Part shown: positions 6,714 to 14,377 of the stretch, one piece after another
Layout: every line of letters begins with the position of its first letter
Position numbering within the stretch: position 1 is the first letter of the stretch
From: Saprospiraceae bacterium
Lineage (GTDB): Bacteria; Bacteroidota; Bacteroidia; Chitinophagales; Saprospiraceae
DNA: 64,000 nt
NCBI GenBank assembly: GCA_028280415.1
Contig: JANQLV010000045.1
Coordinates: 148,001-212,000 of the forward strand
Reading direction: 5' to 3'
Made by a program: the position numbers and the translations under genes
The notes under the pieces: generated by a model
Told to the model about the DNA's origin: nothing
The model's database searches: none
The model's input: the letters and a program-made list of their open reading frames with translations, nothing else

Positions 6714-9704
6714 ATGTCCGACAAAACATTTCGAGAAGACAACTATTTACCTTGTCATCGCTACGAAGGCCACACAGTAGATGACAGTGGATTCTGTATC
6801 TTCGTCGACCCAGAAAACAATGAATTTTATTTTGCTTACCTGGAAAACGATAAACTTATTTACCGTAGTGAAGGTTATGCCAACGCTTCAGGAAGAGATA
6901 ACGGTATAGCATCCGTCAAAAAGAATATGCAGGAGGATGAAAAACACACCGCTCGGATGTTACCGGACGGTCGTTGGATATTATCTCTAAAAGCTGGTAA
7001 TCATCAGGAAATTGCCCGGTCTTGTCCGGTAGACTCTGAAGCAGATGCATTAGCATATTTACCCTCTGCCAGAATCAAGCATCAAGACGAGGAAAAGAAG
7101 ACTGATGCCAGAGAAGATGATTATCTGGTTTGTAAACACTATCACAATCATCAGAGGTCTGAAGCGCATCCGGATTTTTCTACTTTCGAGCATGACGGTA
7201 ATTATTTTTTCGCCTTACTGGATTCCCACGGTGATGTAAAACTAAGGTCAGAAAGATATAAGTCCGCTGCTGCCAGAGATAATGGTATTGAATCTGTTGA
7301 AAAAAACCGGAAAATTCAGGAAAGATTTTCGATAGAAGAAGGAAGAGGTATTTATTATGTTGTACTCAAAGCCGGCAATCATCAGGAAATTGCCAGAAGC
7401 TGTCCTTACAAAACCAGAGAGGAGGCAGATGCTTATCTCAATCCCCCGATACAGTTTGCGGGCTTACTTGATTCAACACATCTTCATGATCAATATCTGA
7501 TTTGTCATGACTATCATAGGGGCCCCCGCTTAGAAGAATATCCGGATTTTGTAGCATTTGAAAAGGACGGAGGTTATTATTTTGCAAAATTAAGCGTAAA
7601 TGGTGTCGTTGAACTCAGGTCGGAAAGATATGAATCCAAAGAAGCCCGGGAGAATGGCATGCAGTCCGTTATTGAGAATATGAGCATCAATCACAGGTAT
7701 GATGTAAAAATTGAGGACGATGGAATCTTGTATGTAATTTTAAAAGCAGCTAATAACCAAGAAATTGCCAGAAGTTGCCCCAAAGATACTGTTGATGAAG
7801 CCTATCATTACATTAATTTAACAGCTCCGGCAATAGAAGAAAGTAGTCCGGCTAAACCCAAGCGACAAAATGATGATTATCTGGACTGCGAAATGTACAA
7901 AGGCCACGAACGTTCGGAAGCACATCCGGATTTTTCTACTTTCGAACATGATAACGAACATTATTTTGCAATGCTGGATTCTGAGGGTGATGTCAAACTC
8001 CGCTCGGAAGGCTATAAATCCACAAGTGCCCGGGACAATGGCATTGCTTCCGTAATTAAAAACCGCGAAATCAAGGAGCGCTTTTCAATTGAAGAGAAAA
8101 TGGGTGATTTCTTCGTCATCCTTAAAGCCGGTAATCATCAGGAGATTGGGCGAAGTTGTCCCTATAAAACACAGGCTGATGCAGATGCTTTCATCAATCC
8201 ACCGGTCCTGGCTGCTGCACCGAAACCACAGCGCAAAGACGATGACTACCTGGCTTGCAAAATGTACAAAGGTCATCAGCGTAGTAAAAAATATCCCGAC
8301 TTTGTCACTTTTGAGCATGAAGGGCATTACTTTTTTGCGATGCTGGATCAAGATGATGAGGTCAGATTACGTTCCGAAAGATACCAATCCGCCAAAGCCA
8401 GAGATAATGGTATAAAATCCGTCTTGAAAAATCGCGAAATCGAAAAACGCTGGAGCATTGACCAAAAAATGGGTTATTATTTCTCTGTACTCAAAGCCGG
8501 TAATCATCAGGAGATCGGAAGGAGTTGTCCGGAAAAAGAAAAACCTGCGCTCGGTATGTGGTGGCTCGCCGCTCCGGCAGTCCTCGCAGCAGATAAGCCC
8601 AAACGCCGGGACGATGACTACCTGGCCTGTAAAATGTACAAAGGCCATCAACGGAGTAAAAAGTATCCCGATTTTGCCACTTTTGAACATGAAGGGCATC
8701 ACTTTTTTGCGATGCTGGATCAAGATGATGAGGTCAGATTGCGCTCTGAAAGATATCAATCCGCCAATGCCAGAGATAATGGTATAAAATCTGTCTTGAA
8801 AAATCGCGAAATCGAAAAACGCTGGAGTATTGAAGAAAAAATGGGCTATTATTTCTCTGTACTTAAGGCAGCTAATCATCAGGAGATCGGAAGGAGTTGT
8901 CCGGAAAAAGAAAAACCTGCGCTCGGTATGTGGTGGCTCGCCGCTCCGGCAGCTCTGGCAGCAGCGGCAGTAATTCCTCCCAAAGAGGCGCTTACCGCTG
9001 CTGCGAGTACTCCTTCTACTGTTAAAAAAGCTGCGGCTGCTCCAGCTGCGGCAAGTTCAGGGGGAGGCTTTAAATGGTGGTGGTTATTACCTTTGCTTTT
9101 GCTCATTCCCGCATTTTTCCTGTACAGAGGTTGCGATAAAACACCGGATGCGAGTGCTGTTACACCGGTTTCAAAGCCGAAACCTCCTGTGGTTACAGAG
9201 AAAAACCCAGTTCCTCCGGTGGTCGATACTATGGAAAAAGTGGTACCGCCTCCGGTGGCAGCAGTAAGCTGTGATTGTAGTGCCAGAAAGCATCCAGTTT
9301 TTAATATCCCTTCCGATCCGAATCCCAAGTCACTTACGGTATTGGGTCGGGCACCGGAGTTTGGTAATAGTCATGGCTTATCCCCTGAAGGCTTTTACAA
9401 CAAGCTTCAGGACAGGCATCAACAAAGCCAAACAGATAAAAAATTCCTGGATGATATTTTTACCGAAATGGGATTCAACGGATTTGAGGAAGCAACAGCG
9501 GCGGTTTTCTCAGAAACCAGGATCAAGCCCGGTATCAAAGCCAATATAGGAACGAATAAACCGAATAAACGACATGCTACGGTTTATAGAACCTTGAATT
9601 TAAGTGGCAAAGACCTGGAAGCTTTCAAGATCAAAGCTAAAAACGGTTGCGATATGTATTTTATGAAAACTTGTGGAAATCACATGTTCTATTGTCCGAA
9701 TTAA
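6714..9704 (+). CDS. Membrane-anchored protein of six tandem YegP/DUF1508-type units
   Basis: About 996 residues from ATG at 6714; an in-frame TTG at 6693 was rejected because it adds only seven unconserved residues. Six units of about 115-124 residues begin near residues 8, 134, 258, 387, 510 and 634. Each opens with a DDYLxCxxYxGH-like block. A DUF1508 half follows (LRSERYxSaxARDNGIxSVxKNR), then a second half (LKAGNHQEIaRSCP). DUF1508/YegP units normally occur as one or two copies in small soluble proteins. A low-complexity Ala/Pro stretch leads to one membrane helix (WWWLLPLLLLIPAFFLYRG, near residue 790). A C-terminal domain of about 140 residues follows that I do not recognise (two late cysteines, CDMYFMKTCGNHMFYC). 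There is no signal peptide, so the repeats probably sit in the cytoplasm and the C-terminus outside, anchored by the single helix. Function unknown. Confidence 0.8.
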   Translation: MSDKTFREDNYLPCHRYEGHTVDDSGFCIFVDPENNEFYFAYLENDKLIYRSEGYANASGRDNGIASVKKNMQEDEKHTARMLPDGRWILSLKAGNHQEIARSCPVDSEADALAYLPSARIKHQDEEKKTDAREDDYLVCKHYHNHQRSEAHPDFSTFEHDGNYFFALLDSHGDVKLRSERYKSAAARDNGIESVEKNRKIQERFSIEEGRGIYYVVLKAGNHQEIARSCPYKTREEADAYLNPPIQFAGLLDSTHLHDQYLICHDYHRGPRLEEYPDFVAFEKDGGYYFAKLSVNGVVELRSERYESKEARENGMQSVIENMSINHRYDVKIEDDGILYVILKAANNQEIARSCPKDTVDEAYHYINLTAPAIEESSPAKPKRQNDDYLDCEMYKGHERSEAHPDFSTFEHDNEHYFAMLDSEGDVKLRSEGYKSTSARDNGIASVIKNREIKERFSIEEKMGDFFVILKAGNHQEIGRSCPYKTQADADAFINPPVLAAAPKPQRKDDDYLACKMYKGHQRSKKYPDFVTFEHEGHYFFAMLDQDDEVRLRSERYQSAKARDNGIKSVLKNREIEKRWSIDQKMGYYFSVLKAGNHQEIGRSCPEKEKPALGMWWLAAPAVLAADKPKRRDDDYLACKMYKGHQRSKKYPDFATFEHEGHHFFAMLDQDDEVRLRSERYQSANARDNGIKSVLKNREIEKRWSIEEKMGYYFSVLKAANHQEIGRSCPEKEKPALGMWWLAAPAALAAAAVIPPKEALTAAASTPSTVKKAAAAPAAASSGGGFKWWWLLPLLLLIPAFFLYRGCDKTPDASAVTPVSKPKPPVVTEKNPVPPVVDTMEKVVPPPVAAVSCDCSARKHPVFNIPSDPNPKSLTVLGRAPEFGNSHGLSPEGFYNKLQDRHQQSQTDKKFLDDIFTEMGFNGFEEATAAVFSETRIKPGIKANIGTNKPNKRHATVYRTLNLSGKDLEAFKIKAKNGCDMYFMKTCGNHMFYCPN
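8241..8952 (+). repeat. Recent tandem duplication of a 372-bp coding unit (units 5 and 6)
   Basis: Unit 5 begins at 8241 and unit 6 at 8613, a period of 372 bp (124 codons). The two differ by only scattered substitutions, and about the last 80 bp are identical, including the odd Trp-rich segment GMWWLAAPA. The other units are clearly more diverged and about 369-390 bp long, so this pair arose last or has been homogenised. Confidence 0.85.
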
Positions 9705-9713
9705 ACATGAATG

Positions 9714-9766
9714 GTGCGAGGCATAAGGAATGGATTTGAAATCATCCAATGCCTGATGCCTTGCAC
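9714..9766. terminator. Long hairpin between convergent genes
   Basis: The arms GTGCGAGGCAT and ATGCCTTGCAC pair over 11 bp with one G-U, and the stem continues inward with small bulges. It lies between the stop codons of the YegP-repeat gene and the DAHP synthase gene, so it probably ends both transcripts. The plus-strand 3' side continues TTTACACCTTTTTC, a weak U tract. Confidence 0.6.
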
Positions 9767-9783
9767 TTTACACCTTTTTCTAA

Positions 9784-10857
9784 TCAAGCCTCCATTCTAT
9801 TCATTACAGCTTCCTGGTGATTAATAGATTCTTCGTGAATTGCTTTTAAAAATTTCTCAATAAATTCCTCGCTCAAGCCTCTAAGTTTACCTTTATTTAC
9901 TGCTGAGCTTAGAATTTCACTCCATCGTTTAGGTTGCAGAATGGAAATATTATTTAATTTTTTATAAACTCCAATATTATCTGCAATTTGCATTCGCTTT
10001 CCAACAAGATCAAGAATTTCATTATCGATTAAATCTATTTGACTCCGCAAATCTTCAATATTGTGTAAAAACTCTTCATTATTCGAAGTCGTTTTTCTGA
10101 GTACCAGGCTATCGATTAACTCTTTGAAAACAGCAGGAGTGATTTGTTGTTTCGCATCGCTCCAGGCATTATCCGGGTCAGGATGCGTTTCGGTCATCAG
10201 GCCGTGAAAATTCAAATCCATTGCTTTTTGAGCTACCGGTTGCAAGATATCCCTGCGTCCACAAATGTGACTGTTGTCGCAAATAAAGGTCAGTTTTGGA
10301 AATTGCTGCATTAGTTCAATTGCAATCTGCCAGCGAGGTGTATTTCGAAAAGTTTTATCATCAAAAGAAGAGAAGCCACGATGAATGACCCCTATTCTGG
10401 TGATACCCGCTTCATAAATTCTTTCAATGGCTCCAATCCAAAGCTTTAGATCGGGATTAATAGGATTTTTGATCAATACCGGTATATCTGTTCCGGATAA
10501 AGCATCTGCAATTTCCTGTACCGCAAACGGGCTCACTGTGGTCCGTGCTCCAATCCAGAGGACATCAATACCGTATTTCATCGCTTCGTAGACATGCATT
10601 GCATTGGCTACCTCCGTGGTTACCTTTAATCCGGTTTCTTCTTTCACCTTGCGCAGCCATTTCAAACCAATCACTCCTACCCCTTCGAAAGAATTGGGCC
10701 GGGTACGCGGTTTCCATATACCTGCCCGAAATAAATCAATATCCTGTTGTTTTAAAGCATGTGCAGTTTGCATTACCTGATCTTCGGATTCCGCACTACA
10801 AGGACCGGCAATAACAATCGGTCTTTCTTTTTTTTCAAAAATGGGCTTAAAATTCAT
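9784..10857 (-). CDS. DAHP synthase (KDO8P-synthase-like class) fused to chorismate mutase
   Basis: This 357-residue bifunctional enzyme opens aromatic biosynthesis. The N-terminal domain (about 1-262) condenses phosphoenolpyruvate with erythrose 4-phosphate; IAGPCSAES near residue 16 and FRAGIWKPRTRPNSFEG near 43 are its PEP-binding motifs, and the short form without an N-terminal extension fits the Ibeta class. The C-terminal domain (about 268-350, DLRSQIDLIDNEILDLVGKR) is an AroQ-type chorismate mutase, turning chorismate into prephenate. This order of fusion is known from other Bacteroidota such as Porphyromonas. The mutase can also act as the allosteric unit. It is the last gene of the pheA-aminotransferase-tyrA operon, 85 bp downstream of tyrA. 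Confidence 0.93.
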   Translation of the reverse strand: MNFKPIFEKKERPIVIAGPCSAESEDQVMQTAHALKQQDIDLFRAGIWKPRTRPNSFEGVGVIGLKWLRKVKEETGLKVTTEVANAMHVYEAMKYGIDVLWIGARTTVSPFAVQEIADALSGTDIPVLIKNPINPDLKLWIGAIERIYEAGITRIGVIHRGFSSFDDKTFRNTPRWQIAIELMQQFPKLTFICDNSHICGRRDILQPVAQKAMDLNFHGLMTETHPDPDNAWSDAKQQITPAVFKELIDSLVLRKTTSNNEEFLHNIEDLRSQIDLIDNEILDLVGKRMQIADNIGVYKKLNNISILQPKRWSEILSSAVNKGKLRGLSEEFIEKFLKAIHEESINHQEAVMNRMEA

Positions 10858-10942
10858 TGATACTCTATTTTACACATTGAAATGAATTAAGAGATGCGGT
10901 GTTAGCATCCGATTAAGTTCTTTGAAAAAGGTATTGTCCAGT

Positions 10943-11791
10943 TTACAAATTTTTATCAATAATTTTTCTAATTGAATTCGCTTTTTCTATAAGCTGGTGA
11001 AATTGTTTAAAATCTTTTTTTATCAAAAGGCTTCTAAATCTGGCCAAAGTATTAATATGTTCATCTAAAACATCCATAACATTATCCCGGTTTTGTTCGA
11101 AAATCGGCACCCACATTTCCGGCGAGCTTTTGGCTAATCTGACCGTAGATCGAAAGCCTCCGCTGGCCAATTCAAAAATTCTCTTTTCATCCTGTTCTTT
11201 TTCCAGTACGGTTAAGGCCAGGGCAAAGGAACTTATATGAGAAATATGAGACACATAGGCCGCATGGATATCATGAGAATTTGCATCCAGATAAATGAGG
11301 GACATATTCATTGCTGCATATAACTGTCGGGTCAATTCAACTGCTTTTTCATCACTATCCTCTATATCACAAAGCACCGTACAGCGATTATCAAAAAGAT
11401 TCGGAACGGCTGCTTCCGGACCACTGTATTCCGTACCAGCCATCGGATGCGAAGCCACATAATTCTTTCGCCGGGGATGATGTCTGACAATATTCAGAAT
11501 ATCGACCTTAGCTGATCCTACGTCGATGACCACCTGATCCTCCACTAAATCCAATACTTTGGGCAAAAGTTCTTTCAGAGCATTCATCGGCGTAGCAAGA
11601 ATAATGATTTCGGCTGCTGCAATTCCTTCCTGCAAACTCAAATCTTCATCAATCAATCTTCTTCTTATAGCTTTATCCAGATTATCCTGACTCCTGTCAA
11701 TTCCGATGATATGATGGGCAAAACCACTTTCTTTTAAAGATATGGCCATCGATCCACCAATCAAACCTATGCCAACAATTGCTATTTTCAT
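10943..11791 (-). CDS. tyrA: Prephenate dehydrogenase
   Basis: The 282-residue protein oxidises prephenate to 4-hydroxyphenylpyruvate with NAD(P). It opens with a Rossmann nucleotide-binding motif (VGIGLIGGSMA) and carries the family signature SHPMAGTEYSGPEAA near residue 114, followed by an all-helical C-terminal dimerisation half. There is no ACT domain at the C-terminus, so feedback inhibition by tyrosine through that route is not expected. Its product feeds the aminotransferase encoded upstream, and its substrate comes from the chorismate mutase domain encoded downstream. Third gene of the attenuated operon. Confidence 0.93.
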   Translation of the reverse strand: MKIAIVGIGLIGGSMAISLKESGFAHHIIGIDRSQDNLDKAIRRRLIDEDLSLQEGIAAAEIIILATPMNALKELLPKVLDLVEDQVVIDVGSAKVDILNIVRHHPRRKNYVASHPMAGTEYSGPEAAVPNLFDNRCTVLCDIEDSDEKAVELTRQLYAAMNMSLIYLDANSHDIHAAYVSHISHISSFALALTVLEKEQDEKRIFELASGGFRSTVRLAKSSPEMWVPIFEQNRDNVMDVLDEHINTLARFRSLLIKKDFKQFHQLIEKANSIRKIIDKNL

Positions 11792-11923
11792 CTTAGGTTC
11801 TGATTTTCAGTTTTTGAGCTGGTTAAAAAACAGATAAATGGTTTAATTGCAAATCATTGAAATTCAATACGGCAACTTTTTCTCGTTCTGTTTAAAAAAC
11901 CTGTAATACAAGATACTAAACAC

Positions 11924-13084
11924 TTAATTCAATATTTTGCTTATCCTTTTCCTCGATTGTTCAAATAATTCCATTTGTGCACAAAGAGAAATCCGGATAT
12001 ATTGATCCCCCTGGCTTCCAAAAATTCCACCGGGCGTCAAAAAAACATGTGCTTCATTCAGTATGTGATCAGACAGCTCATAAGCATCTTTGAACTGCCT
12101 AGGTATACGTCCCCAGACAAACATGCCTCCGGCCTCAGTATCGTATTTACAATCCAGCAAATCCATGATCTCCAGTACTTTCAATCTTCTTTTATGATAA
12201 ACCCGATTAAGGGATTCGTACCAGTCATCAGGCAGGTTAAGTGCTTCGACCGCTGCCAATTGAACAGGCAAAAACATACCTGAATCCATATTACTCTTAA
12301 ACTTGACAATCTCTTGCAGCAAATTGTTGTTTCCCGCCATCATTCCAATTCGCCAGCCTGCCATATTATGCGATTTTGAAAGAGAGTTCAATTCAATAGC
12401 GACTTCTTTAGCTCCCGGTAATTCGAGCAGGCTACGCGCCTTATTCAGCACAAAGCTATACGGATTATCATTTACAATCAAAATTTGATGTTTCCGGGCG
12501 AATTCAATAATTTCTTCAAAAAAATCTCCGTTAGCAGAAGCCCCCGTTGGCATATGCGGATAATTAATCCACATTATTTTCACCTTTGATAAATCGCTTT
12601 TGGCCAGTGCTTTCAAATCGGGAAGCCAGGCTTGTTTTTCCGACAGGAGATATTCTACCGGTGTTGCTCCGGCCAGTAAAGCAGTCGCCCGATAAGCCGG
12701 ATATCCCGGATTGGGAATCAAAACTTCATCACCTTGTTCCAGGAAAGTCATGGCAATATGCATTATTCCTTCTTTGGAACCAATCAGGGGCAGTATTTCA
12801 CTTTGGGGATCAAGCCTGACTTTAAAGCGTTTATTATACCAATCCGAAAATGCGGCCCGCAACGCTTCTGCACCTATATAGGACTGGTACTTATGTTGCC
12901 CTTCTTTTTTACTTTCGTTTTGTAAACGGTCAATTACTATTTTCGCAGGTGCGAGATCAGGACTCCCTATTCCCAGATTAATAATATCAAGGCCCTGTTT
13001 GCGCATTTCCGCAATCGCTTTCAATTTCTTGGAGAAGTAGTATTCTCTTACCTGCTGTACCCGTTTTGCTGTTTTAATTCTCAT
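11924..13084 (-). CDS. Class I/II PLP-dependent aminotransferase of the aromatic operon
   Basis: About 386 residues from ATG at 13084; a TTG at 13111 in the same frame would lengthen the overlap with pheA and was rejected. The chosen start overlaps the pheA stop by 11 bp, which suggests translational coupling. Fold type I features are present: the PLP lysine in NSLSKSHNMAGWR and the arginine contacts near the end (QYIRISLCAQ). By context it probably converts phenylpyruvate and 4-hydroxyphenylpyruvate to Phe and Tyr. Sequence alone does not exclude other keto acids, such as those used by the related LL-diaminopimelate or aspartate enzymes. Confidence 0.87.
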   Translation of the reverse strand: MRIKTAKRVQQVREYYFSKKLKAIAEMRKQGLDIINLGIGSPDLAPAKIVIDRLQNESKKEGQHKYQSYIGAEALRAAFSDWYNKRFKVRLDPQSEILPLIGSKEGIMHIAMTFLEQGDEVLIPNPGYPAYRATALLAGATPVEYLLSEKQAWLPDLKALAKSDLSKVKIMWINYPHMPTGASANGDFFEEIIEFARKHQILIVNDNPYSFVLNKARSLLELPGAKEVAIELNSLSKSHNMAGWRIGMMAGNNNLLQEIVKFKSNMDSGMFLPVQLAAVEALNLPDDWYESLNRVYHKRRLKVLEIMDLLDCKYDTEAGGMFVWGRIPRQFKDAYELSDHILNEAHVFLTPGGIFGSQGDQYIRISLCAQMELFEQSRKRISKILN

Positions 13085-13901
13085 AATATATTCCGGTTTT
13101 GTATCGTCCAAGAACTTGTAAATCTGTCGTTGCTTTATTTATTTTTTTAATAATAAGCTGGTATAGGGAAGGATCATTCATTACGAAATCAATAAAAAAC
13201 CGATAGTTCCACCGATCTCCGATAATAGGTACGGATTGAATTTTGGTAAGATTAGCCCCATCTTCTGATAGCAGTTTTAGAAATTTATGCAAGCTACCTA
13301 TTTCATGCTTTAAGGTAAAACACAGAGATACCTTCTCAAAATCGGCCTCATTGATATCCTCGTTTTTTCTTTCAAGTGAAAGAAACCGGGTATAGTTTTG
13401 TTTATCCGTTTCGATGCTCTCTGCGATGATTTCCAGTTGATACAATTCAGCAGCCTTGGTACTGGCAATTGCCGCGACGCTATTTGTACCTTCTTTATAA
13501 ATCTTCAATGCACTCAAAGCAGTATCTTCAGCATTTACCAGGCAGATATGTGGAAATTGCTCGAAAAACGTACGGCATTGTGCGATGGCCATAGGGTGAG
13601 AATACACCGTATTAATATCTTCAATCCTTTGTCCGGGCAAAGCCATAAGATTGTGTTTGATGCGCAAATAAATCTCACCGGTAATGTCCAGGTCAGACTG
13701 TTGAATTAAAGGAAAGTTCCGAATCAATGTTCCGGCAATTGAATTTTCAATAGCCATAATCCCTCCATCGTTGCGCTTGGATTCAACAATTAATTCATTG
13801 AAAGAAATAGCCGGTACAACATCAATAGGTTGCTGGTGATAATGGCGAGCTGCGATCTCGTGAAATGCACCTCTTATACCTTGTATTGCAATACGTTTCA
13901 T
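13074..13901 (-). CDS. pheA: Prephenate dehydratase
   Basis: About 275 residues from ATG at 13901; the TTG two codons earlier is not needed. It dehydrates and decarboxylates prephenate to phenylpyruvate. The catalytic half (about 1-180) contains GIRGAFHEIAA, MAIENSIAGTL and the conserved YTRF. The C-terminal ACT domain (about 190-272) has KIQSVP where classical phenylalanine-inhibited enzymes have an ESRP motif, so the allosteric response may differ. It is the first structural gene of the operon and lies just behind two attenuators. Unlike the Escherichia coli PheA, it lacks a chorismate mutase domain; that activity is on the DAHP synthase fusion. Confidence 0.93.
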   Translation of the reverse strand: MKRIAIQGIRGAFHEIAARHYHQQPIDVVPAISFNELIVESKRNDGGIMAIENSIAGTLIRNFPLIQQSDLDITGEIYLRIKHNLMALPGQRIEDINTVYSHPMAIAQCRTFFEQFPHICLVNAEDTALSALKIYKEGTNSVAAIASTKAAELYQLEIIAESIETDKQNYTRFLSLERKNEDINEADFEKVSLCFTLKHEIGSLHKFLKLLSEDGANLTKIQSVPIIGDRWNYRFFIDFVMNDPSLYQLIIKKINKATTDLQVLGRYKTGIYYEN

Positions 13902-13951
13902 AATCAAATTCTTTGTAGCATTTTGCCTGTTCGTTTTTTGTTTACTGACAT

Positions 13952-13979
13952 AAAAAAAGCCCCGGTGGAGCGGAGCTTT
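13952..13979 (-). terminator. Attenuator terminator 2 upstream of pheA
   Basis: Read on the minus strand, AAAGCTCCG pairs with CGGGGCTTT (9 bp, one G-U) around a 6-nt loop and runs into seven Ts. It lies between the second leader ORF and pheA, so it would stop transcription before the operon unless opened. The hexamer CGCTCC (13967-13972) in its 5' arm and loop is complementary to GGAGCG at 14020-14025 inside leader ORF 2, giving a competing antiterminator pairing. Confidence 0.85.
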
Positions 13980-14007
13980 AATTATCTTAAATCAATTAAT
14001 TCTTTAA

Positions 14008-14085
14008 CTAATAAAAGATCGCTCCTCTTTTAGGTCCAAAAAAATAAAAGAAAAAATAAAAGTGCTTTTTAACAGTACTTTTCAT
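14008..14085 (-). CDS. Phe/Tyr-rich attenuation leader peptide 2
   Basis: ATG to TAG, 25 codons, too short for normal gene calling. The core reads HFYFFFYFF, six Phe and two Tyr in eight consecutive codons, and the peptide ends GAIFY. There is no Trp. The antiterminator segment GGAGCG lies about 10-15 nt before its stop codon. A ribosome reaching the stop would cover it and let terminator 2 form, while a ribosome stalled at the Phe/Tyr run would leave it free. This is the same logic as pheL of enterobacteria, inferred here from sequence. Confidence 0.85.
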   Translation of the reverse strand: MKSTVKKHFYFFFYFFGPKRGAIFY

Positions 14086-14120
14086 ATTCAATCAGATCTG
14101 GTTAGGTAGTTCTATAAATC

Positions 14121-14153
14121 AAAAAAGGAGTCTCACAAGTGAAACTCCTTTTT
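14121..14153 (-). terminator. Attenuator terminator 1
   Basis: A perfect 13-bp stem (AAAAAGGAGTTTC with GAGACTCCTTTTT, one G-U) and a 6-nt loop, with a run of six Ts closing it on the minus strand. It lies between the two leader ORFs. TTTCACTT at 14137-14144, in its 5' arm and loop, can pair with AGGTGAAG at 14183-14190 directly after the stop codon of leader 1, forming an antiterminator. Because the stem is A/T-flanked it could also act on the plus strand. Confidence 0.82.
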
Positions 14154-14190
14154 ATATTTTTGATAACCTAATAATTAAGCAGCTTCACCT

Positions 14191-14253
14191 TTATACGGAT
14201 GCATAAAAGAAATAGCTAAAAAAGAAAAAATTATTATTGGTTGTCTGTATCAT
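14191..14253 (-). CDS. Phe/Tyr-rich attenuation leader peptide 1
   Basis: ATG to TAA, 20 codons. The core is NNNFFFFSYFFY: six Phe and two Tyr within nine codons, no Trp. The stop codon is followed at once by AGGTGAAG, one arm of the candidate antiterminator, so a ribosome at the stop would cover it and favour terminator 1. A well-formed promoter ends 18 bp upstream of the ATG, leaving a very short 5' leader. No Shine-Dalgarno sequence is evident, which is usual for Bacteroidota. Confidence 0.85.
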   Translation of the reverse strand: MIQTTNNNFFFFSYFFYASV

Positions 14254-14271
14254 TTTCAATTATATCTTGTA

Positions 14272-14302
14272 CAAACGTAAGGCCTTTTAATTAGAGACGC
14301 AA
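14272..14302 (-). promoter_or_regulatory. Bacteroidota-type promoter of the aromatic operon
   Basis: On the minus strand TTG (14300-14302), 20 nt, then TACGTTTG (14272-14279), an exact match to TAnnTTTG. It sits just ahead of leader ORF 1, with the start site expected about 5-8 nt downstream, and is the only good match in the region. Confidence 0.75.
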
Positions 14303-14377
14303 GTAGAAAAGTAAATTTTTATAAAAATATAGACTTTACTTAGCACTATTATCAACTAAAGGCCAATATTTGCTAAT

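Noticed and set aside
8089-8879. Several long frames inside the YegP-repeat gene on both strands
   Set aside because: They repeat with the 372-bp period of the real gene and are shadows of it.
13600-14260. Possible extra protein gene upstream of pheA
   Set aside because: Only the two short leader ORFs are supported; no longer frame fits, and the hairpins explain the region.
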